DNA of 10,457 nt from assembly GCA_902796285.1 (NCBI GenBank), contig CADBOH010000110.1, positions 1 to 10,457 on the forward strand, given 5' to 3'. The notes under the pieces were generated by a model. That model was not told the DNA's origin, did not search any database, and saw only the letters and a program-made list of their open reading frames with translations. The number at the start of each line of letters is the position of its first letter. The first letter of the stretch is position 1. The translations under genes were made by a program, and so were the position numbers. This document shows positions 5,986-10,457 of this stretch, in pieces. Source of the stretch: an uncultured Eubacteriales bacterium. GTDB lineage: Bacteria > Bacillota > Clostridia > Christensenellales > UBA1242.

Positions 5986-6663
5986 ATGGATGAAGAAAGA
6001 GAACAACCAAAATCGGAACCGGCAACCGCTTTAAACGCAGCAGATGAGAATAGTGCCGTGAGTGAAATTGGCTCTCAAGAAATTGACCTTGGCAAGTTTA
6101 AAAATACGAAGGCTTTGTTAGATGCATATAACAATCTTCAAGCAGAATTTACCAAGAAAAGTCAACAGCTTAGCCAGCTTAAACAAGATAAAATAAACGA
6201 AGAAAAAATTGAACAAAAAAGCGAAAATTTACCAGAAAATGATGAAAATTTTGCAAAAAAAGATGAAAATAATGCCGATAATGGTAAAACGATCGAGGAT
6301 TTAGATAAAAATCTTAGTTTGTTCCTTGAAGAAAATGGTGATGCTGAAAAGTATGGTGATGAGATTAAATCACACATTTTAAACAAAAATCAAAACCCAT
6401 TTGAAAGGGCGTGGGCCAGTGTTATTCTCTCTCATATTAAAGGGGGAGATGACAAAGTAAATGACCCTATTATCAATCAATATATTTTAAATGATGAGAA
6501 AGTAAAAAACAAAATCATAGAAAGTTACCTAGATGAACTTAGTTCATCTAAGCCACCAGTTATGATGTCTTCACAATCGGGAGAAAGGCTGTCTGATATA
6601 AGACCAGACAGCCCCAAAACTCTTGAGGAGGCAAAGATCATTGTTGGTAAAATGTTCAGTTAA
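5986..6663 (+). CDS. Phage capsid scaffolding protein
   Basis: A 225-residue acidic, Lys/Glu/Asn-rich protein directly between portal and coat genes, the standard place of the scaffold that guides procapsid assembly and then leaves. LGKFKNTKALLDAYNNLQAE (35-54), continuing FTKKSQQLSQLK, is a motif seen at the N-terminus of many phage scaffolds, followed by a likely coiled coil and a low-complexity linker (72-104). A second helical region (105-185) and a short C-terminal part (TLEEAKIIVGKM, 212-223) that may be the coat-binding helix complete it. There is no visible protease motif, so removal is probably without cleavage, as in P22. AAGGAG at 5973-5978 supports the ATG. The last 135 bases hold two strong hairpins (6530-6550 and 6587-6613). 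Confidence 0.88.
   Translation: MDEEREQPKSEPATALNAADENSAVSEIGSQEIDLGKFKNTKALLDAYNNLQAEFTKKSQQLSQLKQDKINEEKIEQKSENLPENDENFAKKDENNADNGKTIEDLDKNLSLFLEENGDAEKYGDEIKSHILNKNQNPFERAWASVILSHIKGGDDKVNDPIINQYILNDEKVKNKIIESYLDELSSSKPPVMMSSQSGERLSDIRPDSPKTLEEAKIIVGKMFS
6530..6550. repeat. 21-bp palindrome inside the scaffold gene
   Basis: TAGATGAACT and its exact reverse complement AGTTCATCTA are separated by one T, so the RNA could form a nine-pair stem with a three-base loop. It encodes the YLDELSSS segment. With the second hairpin 36 bases further on it may structure the transcript just ahead of the coat gene; no T-tract follows. Confidence 0.5.
6587..6613. repeat. GC-rich hairpin near the 3' end of the scaffold gene
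   Basis: GGCTGTCTG (6587-6595) and CAGACAGCC (6605-6613) are exact reverse complements around a nine-base loop. The stem has six G-C pairs, conspicuous in this sequence, and lies about 90 bases before the coat start codon. It is not followed by a T-run, so an RNase stop/processing site or translational element is more plausible than termination. Function is inference. Confidence 0.5.
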
Positions 6664-6701
6664 AATGTATTGAAATTTTTTAACAGGAAAAAGGAGAGAA
6701 A

Positions 6702-7904
6702 ATGGTTACATTACAAACAGCAGAAAATGCTTTAAAAAATGTATATTTAGGAGTGGTTGCAAACCAATTAAATGTAAAAACAAATCCACTTCTTGCAAGA
6801 ATTAAACACTCAAGCAAAGATGTTTGGGGAAAGGAAATTAGAAAATTGGCTCCATTTGGGATCAATGGTGGAATTGGTGCGGGTAGTGAGATAGCAAGCT
6901 TGCCACAATCATCAGCAAATGGTTATGTTCAATTTGTCAGCGAACTTAAAAACCTTTATGGTAAAATTGAAATTTCTGACAAAGCACTTAGAGCGTCAGC
7001 AAACAATATTGGTGCTTTTGTGAATTTATTGTCAGATGAAATGGAGGGCCTTGTTAAAGCTAGTGCTTTCAACCTTGGAAGAATGCTTTATGGTGACGGC
7101 AGTGGAGAACTTGCCGCTGTATCTAGTAATGAAACAAGCAACTTTATAACGGTAAGCAAAACAAATAACTTTATGGAAGGTATGCTTATTGATATATATA
7201 ATGGCGATAGCAAGATTAACACTCAACCAATAAAAATTTTGTATGTAGATAGAGATCAGTGCAAAATTTTGCTTGACCAAACATTGGCAGTTTCTGGCAG
7301 TCTTAAGATTTATCTTCAAGGATCAAAAGGATATGAAATAACTGGCCTTGGAAAAATATTTGACACAGAAGCAACAACCCTTTATGGAGTAAGCAAAACT
7401 GATTATCCTTGGCTTAAACCTTATGTTCAAACAGGAGACACTGAAATTAGTGAAACACTAATTCAAAACGCTATTGACTACCTTGATGAAAATAAAGATT
7501 CACAAGTAAACTATATTTCTTGTGCATCAAATGTTAGAAGACTTTATCAAGAGCATCTTGCAGCTTACAGAAGAAATATTGATATTATGGAACTTGAAGG
7601 TGGCTACAAAACTATCACTCACAATGGTATCCCTGTTGTTGCTGATAGATTTGTTGATAAGGGCACTATGTATTTACTTAACACAAACGACTTTACAATG
7701 CATGAACTTTGCGATTGGAAGTGGCTTGAAGGTGAAGACGGAAGAGTATTGAAACAAAATCAAGGTTATCCTACATATAGTGCAACACTTGTTAAATATG
7801 CTGAACTTATTTGTGATAAGCCATGTGGACAAGCAAAAATCACAGATATTAAACCAAGTGATGAAATTGAATCAGAACGCATCCCTGTCGATTTGGGAGA
7901 ATAA
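6702..7904 (+). CDS. Phage major capsid (coat) protein, HK97-fold
   Basis: The 400-residue coat protein that forms the icosahedral shell. Segments typical of this capsid family are the spine-helix region NIGAFVNLLSDEMEGLVKAS (102-121) leading into FNLGRMLYGDGSG (123-135), and the C-terminal A-domain stretch NGIPVVADRFVDKGTMYLLN (308-327) with DFTMHELCDWKWLEGEDGRVL (330-350) and YSATLVKYAELIC (359-371). Scaffold lies immediately upstream, as in P22. No N-terminal prohead-protease cleavage region is apparent. The ATG follows AAGGAG (6691-6696) by five bases. Codons look regular and favour A/T, as expected for a highly expressed gene. A strong terminator lies nine bases after the stop, so coat mRNA probably exceeds that of downstream genes. 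The tail after residue 372 is acidic. Confidence 0.93.
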   Translation: MVTLQTAENALKNVYLGVVANQLNVKTNPLLARIKHSSKDVWGKEIRKLAPFGINGGIGAGSEIASLPQSSANGYVQFVSELKNLYGKIEISDKALRASANNIGAFVNLLSDEMEGLVKASAFNLGRMLYGDGSGELAAVSSNETSNFITVSKTNNFMEGMLIDIYNGDSKINTQPIKILYVDRDQCKILLDQTLAVSGSLKIYLQGSKGYEITGLGKIFDTEATTLYGVSKTDYPWLKPYVQTGDTEISETLIQNAIDYLDENKDSQVNYISCASNVRRLYQEHLAAYRRNIDIMELEGGYKTITHNGIPVVADRFVDKGTMYLLNTNDFTMHELCDWKWLEGEDGRVLKQNQGYPTYSATLVKYAELICDKPCGQAKITDIKPSDEIESERIPVDLGE

Positions 7905-7912
7905 TTTAGCAA

Positions 7913-7950
7913 AAAACAGGCAAAAAATAAAAAATTTGCCTGTTTTATTT
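7913..7950 (+). terminator. Rho-independent terminator after the coat gene
   Basis: AAAACAGGCAAA (7913-7924) pairs perfectly with TTTGCCTGTTTT (7935-7946) around a ten-base A-rich loop, followed by ATTTG. The 12-bp stem with a T-rich second arm, just after the coat stop, fits an intrinsic terminator, probably partial, since genes of the same module continue 33 bases later. Confidence 0.8.
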
Positions 7951-7978
7951 GTTAAAATCGTTGTTTTTGGAGATTTTT

Positions 7979-8296
7979 ATGAAATATTTGATTGAAATTA
8001 AAAACGATTGTTTTTGTATTTGCGAAAGGCTTAAAGATGTTGACGCGAGTTACAAAGTTTTTTTCAACTTAAAAAGAAGGTGCTTTGAAGTACATAGTTT
8101 TTTGCAGCACGAATCAACATACTGTTTTACGGTACCGTACAGTGAACTTGACGAGCGGACTATCGATTTTGCGCTAAAAACAAGAAGTGAAAATAGAGAA
8201 AAAATTATCATGGAGATTGAAGAAAATAACAGAAAAGTTGAGCAGCAAAATATTAAAAAGAATGCTGATGCATTAAAGGAGTTAATATGCAGGTAA
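7979..8296 (+). CDS. Conserved-type phage protein between coat and adaptor genes, 105 aa
   Basis: Function unknown. The sequence has a compact N-terminal domain (CICERLKDVDASYKVFFNLK, 13-32; FEVHSF, 36-41; YCFTVPYSELDERTIDFALK, 48-67) and a charged C-terminal helix, probably a coiled coil (70-102). The YCFTVPYxELDERTIDF pattern is, as I recall, shared with small proteins at the same place in other gut Firmicutes phages. I place the start at ATG 7979 because GGAG (7969-7972) lies six bases upstream; a TTG at 7949 would put ten more codons into the terminator stem tail. The 3' end overlaps the next gene by 10 bp. A head-assembly accessory role is likely from position only. Confidence 0.85.
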   Translation: MKYLIEIKNDCFCICERLKDVDASYKVFFNLKRRCFEVHSFLQHESTYCFTVPYSELDERTIDFALKTRSENREKIIMEIEENNRKVEQQNIKKNADALKELICR

Positions 8297-8835
8297 AGGA
8301 AATTATAAAACTTGCATGTTCTTTTACTGAAAACGAAGAACTTGTGAGTGATATTGAATGGAATAGGCTTTCAGCTGATGAAATGATTGTGGTGGATTGC
8401 CTTATGAATTGTTTTAACCTTATTTGTGATGAAATAGCTACCGATTATGTGCCATGCGTAAAAACACAAACTTTTAATACAAGTTCATTTAAAATTTATC
8501 TTAACCAGTTTGATAAAAATGTTTATAAAATTATATCTGTTAAAGATAGCAAGGGAAGAAATATTAAGTATAAAATTGTTGATGACTATATTATGGTGCT
8601 TGCAGATAAAGTTGATGTGACATATAGTTATCACCCAGACAAATTAAACATTAATTCATCTTTTACGAGCATGATTCCTGAAAGGGTTTATGCTTATGGG
8701 ATTGCGAGAGAGTACTACTTTATGCAAACTCTATTTAGTGATGCAGAAACATGGGAAAGCAGATTTAAAAACAGTTTGAAGGTGCCTACTAAAAAAGAGG
8801 GCAATTTTATTATGCCGGGAAGGAGTTGGATTTAA
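8287..8835 (+). CDS. Putative head completion/adaptor protein, P22 gp4-like position
   Basis: A 182-residue protein located where P22 encodes gp4, the factor that closes the portal after packaging and joins the tail. The N-terminal half is helical (Leu9-Ile50) with an acidic character. The middle (60-115) alternates short strands ending in VDVTYSYHPD. The C-terminal IPERVYAYGIAREYYFMQTL (130-149), then FSDAETWESRFKNSL, resembles the helix found in adaptor proteins of related phages. AAAGGAG at 8275-8281 supports the ATG at 8287. The final TAA overlaps the next ATG as TAATG, indicating coupled translation with the gp10-like gene. The role rests on gene order plus moderate sequence resemblance. 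Confidence 0.75.
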   Translation: MQVKEIIKLACSFTENEELVSDIEWNRLSADEMIVVDCLMNCFNLICDEIATDYVPCVKTQTFNTSSFKIYLNQFDKNVYKIISVKDSKGRNIKYKIVDDYIMVLADKVDVTYSYHPDKLNINSSFTSMIPERVYAYGIAREYYFMQTLFSDAETWESRFKNSLKVPTKKEGNFIMPGRSWI

Positions 8836-10322
8836 TGTTTTTTTATAAAAATCTGCTTAAGGGCAAAAAAAGTCAAAAAAAAGAATATTCCTATGATCTT
8901 CTTGGCAACAACCAAAAGAGTGAAAAAGATGATAATGTTTTAAAGTATAGTGAGCCCAAAGTTATATTTAATTACATAAACGAGGATGGCGCATTGCGAG
9001 CGGGATATGGATTTGAAAATCTTTGCATGCCAACATCAAAAAGCGATCTTGAAAGTGAAACACAAATAAGCGTGAGAGGAAATGCTGTTAGGGGACTTTG
9101 GCAAATAAAATGGTACGATTCAACCACAAGCCATACGGATAAATACTATCTGTTTTACTTTAATGATGAAAACTTGATCTGTTATGATAATATTCTTGAT
9201 AACAGATATATCACACTTATTGTTAACAATACTTTTACTGAGGTTCCTACTGCTACATATTACAGACATGATAGTGAAGATTCACTTTTGCTTTCAGGTG
9301 AAGGAAGTAATTTGATGTTAATTTCTGGGGGTGGGGTTTCGCAAAGCGAAAACAACAAAAAGATTGTTTCTTGCTGCACCCACTATGGAAAACTCTTTGC
9401 AATAACAAGAGAAAAACGAGGCAACTTGATATATACAGAAAATACAAATATTTTAAGCTGGACAACCGAGGGGCTTGAAGACCTTGACTTTGGTGATGGA
9501 AGAGGTAATTTAAACAAAATTATTTCATTTGATGATTACCTGTTTTTGTTTAGAGATTTTGGAATAACAAAAGTATCAATTTACGGCAATGATGAGTTTT
9601 CAATCAGCCATATGTATTTTTCAGATTCATATATCTATCCAAATTCAATTGTTCAAGATGGTGATTATGTGTACTTTTTAACAAAGAGTGGATTAAAGGT
9701 TTTTAATGGTTCATCAGTGAAGGATGTTAATATAGATTGCATGAGTTATGTAAACGCTTGCGAAAATAGCAATTGCTCGGCAACTTGCTTTGAGGGCAAA
9801 TATTTTCTTGCATGCAGAGGTGATTTTGGTGATGATGAGGTTATTGGATGCGAAGGCTTTGAAAACGGTTATATCAACAATATGCTTCTTGTTTACGATA
9901 TCTCAAACGGGCATACAGAAATTACGAGGGGAGTTGATATTCATCAACTGCTTGCCCTAAACAATCCGTTTAAATCAAAACTTATTGCATGTTTTAACAA
10001 CGAACATATTGGCAAGATTGGCCAACTTACAAAAGATGGACAGCTTTTTGGAGAAAGTTTGAAAGGGCTTATTTCATTTGCAAGAACAGATTTTGGCAAA
10101 CCTGATGTAAAAAAGAGAATTAGGTCAATTTTGATAAAAAGCGACAAAAATTGTAGCGTTTTTATTGAAAACGAGGATAAAACTTATGAATTTTCAATTT
10201 CTGGCAAGAACAAAATTCAAAAGATTAGAGCCAACATTTTAGGGAAGAGTTTTGGTGTGCGTATTGAAGCGGAAGACAACGAAACAAAAATAAACAAGTT
10301 TGTTTTACAGGTGGAAGAGTGA
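8835..10322 (+). CDS. Beta-propeller phage tail hub/DNA stabilization protein, P22 gp10-like
   Basis: A 495-residue, beta-rich protein that would sit below the adaptor, seal packaged DNA and connect to the tail tip, as P22 gp10 or T7 gp12 do. Propeller-like repeats are visible: KLFAITREKRGNLIYTENTN (186-205), LNKIISFDDYLFLFRDFGIT (226-245), SIVQDGDYVYFLTKSGLKVF (271-290) and FEGKYFLACRGD (319-330). A C-terminal beta domain begins with TDFGKPDVKKRIRSILIKS (418-436), a phrase typical of this family. The start is ATG 8835, preceded by AGGAG (8821-8825) nine bases upstream and overlapping the previous stop; a TTG at 8826 is less likely. Gene order portal-scaffold-coat-gp4-gp10 supports the call. 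Confidence 0.8.
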   Translation: MFFYKNLLKGKKSQKKEYSYDLLGNNQKSEKDDNVLKYSEPKVIFNYINEDGALRAGYGFENLCMPTSKSDLESETQISVRGNAVRGLWQIKWYDSTTSHTDKYYLFYFNDENLICYDNILDNRYITLIVNNTFTEVPTATYYRHDSEDSLLLSGEGSNLMLISGGGVSQSENNKKIVSCCTHYGKLFAITREKRGNLIYTENTNILSWTTEGLEDLDFGDGRGNLNKIISFDDYLFLFRDFGITKVSIYGNDEFSISHMYFSDSYIYPNSIVQDGDYVYFLTKSGLKVFNGSSVKDVNIDCMSYVNACENSNCSATCFEGKYFLACRGDFGDDEVIGCEGFENGYINNMLLVYDISNGHTEITRGVDIHQLLALNNPFKSKLIACFNNEHIGKIGQLTKDGQLFGESLKGLISFARTDFGKPDVKKRIRSILIKSDKNCSVFIENEDKTYEFSISGKNKIQKIRANILGKSFGVRIEAEDNETKINKFVLQVEE

Positions 10323-10457
10323 TTGTTTTTTATAAAGATCATATAAAATCTTTGCGTGAGAAGGAGTTGAATAGACAGGCCCAGGCCATTTGGGAAATGC
10401 TTTCGGTGGATGAAGGAGAAAAAAATGGATTTCTGGAGCGAGTTAATAAAAGTTGTA
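10319..10457 (+). CDS. Partial ORF after the gp10-like gene, open at the window edge
   Basis: A GTG at 10319 overlaps the previous stop (GTGA) and opens a frame with no stop for 46 codons. The peptide begins MIVFYKDHIKSLREKELNRQ and continues AQAIWEMLSVDEGEK, which is helical and charged, like small phage tail-accessory proteins. The ribosome binding site is weak (AGGTGG very close to the GTG), so translation would depend on coupling. No family is recognised. It competes with, or overlaps, the better-supported start at 10425 in another frame. Confidence 0.5.
   Translation, partial: MIVFYKDHIKSLREKELNRQAQAIWEMLSVDEGEKNGFLERVNKSC
10425..10457 (+). CDS. Start of a further phage gene (11 codons visible)
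   Basis: ATG 10425 is preceded by AAGGAG (10413-10418) with six bases between, the best start signal in this end region. The visible residues are MDFWSELIKVV, too few to assign. Overlapping starts of this kind recur throughout the module. In P22 the next gene after gp10 is the tail needle, but nothing here can test that. Confidence 0.45.
   Translation, partial: MDFWSELIKVV

Larger units (their letters stand above)
3642..10457 (+). mobile_element. Phage head-morphogenesis module, P22-type gene order (right end outside window)
   Basis: Nine to ten co-directional, tightly packed genes in the order small terminase-like, zinc-knuckle-like, portal, scaffold, coat, 105-aa protein, gp4-like, gp10-like. 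The last five recognised roles follow the P22 order 1-8-5-4-10, the arrangement of short-tailed (podovirus) phages. There is no large terminase, integrase, repressor or early region in view, and chromosomal genes lie directly on the left. It could be an intact but rearranged prophage, a decayed remnant, or a retained particle cassette; all visible genes are open and carry ribosome binding sites. Confidence 0.82.

Noticed and set aside
7032..7319. 95-codon minus-strand frame opposite the coat gene
   Set aside because: Shadow of the coat gene; no ribosome binding site or promoter.
7780..7995. 71-codon plus-strand frame spanning the coat end and terminator
   Set aside because: Overlaps coat coding sequence out of frame and crosses the terminator hairpin; composition is not protein-like.
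9339..9351. Short inverted repeat TTTCGC/GCGAAA in the gp10-like gene
   Set aside because: Six pairs with a three-base loop inside coding sequence, no T-tract; within what chance would give.
1..10457. CRISPR array, insertion sequence or transposase, toxin-antitoxin pair, defence genes
   Set aside because: No regularly spaced repeats, no transposase motifs or terminal inverted repeats, and no paired small toxin/antitoxin-like ORFs were found on reading both strands.

Overview
The window looks like the chromosome of a low-GC, Gram-positive-type bacterium, probably an uncultured member of the Clostridia. The DNA is strongly AT-rich, most genes are preceded by AAGGAG-type ribosome binding sites, and overlapping starts are common. 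The taxonomic placement is inference from composition and gene families; there is no rRNA gene to confirm it.

Left part (1-3509), ordinary chromosomal genes. The minus strand carries the N-terminal 224 residues of RsmE (16S rRNA m3U1498 methyltransferase), whose end lies outside the window. Upstream of it, also on the minus strand, is a 67-residue protein rich in Cys, Tyr and Asn with an excellent ribosome binding site and no recognised family. Divergent from that, on the plus strand, is a YkvI-type multispanning membrane protein with a GTG start and no clear ribosome binding site. It converges on a translationally coupled ABC importer pair on the minus strand (ATPase then permease, ATGA overlap) of the nitrate/sulfonate/taurine/HMP type. 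No substrate-binding protein gene accompanies this pair.

A 132-bp intergenic stretch (3510-3641) separates the importer from a plus-strand phage block. It holds a likely promoter (TATAAT at 3612-3617), a 10-bp palindrome over the -35 region, and two copies of TGTGACA.

Right part (3642-10457), phage head module. The order is: small terminase-like protein, small Cys-rich zinc-knuckle-like protein, portal, scaffold, major capsid protein, a 105-residue conserved-type phage protein, gp4-like head completion/adaptor protein, gp10-like beta-propeller protein, then one or two partial ORFs. This matches the portal-scaffold-coat-gp4-gp10 order of P22-type short-tailed phages. Genes are packed with short gaps or 1-11 bp overlaps. 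One strong hairpin terminator follows the capsid gene, and two near-perfect hairpins lie in the last 135 bases of the scaffold gene. The large terminase gene is absent from its usual place between the small terminase and portal, and the block starts directly beside chromosomal genes with no integrase or early region. It may therefore be a rearranged prophage, a remnant, or a co-opted particle-forming cassette. That is the most interesting open question here.
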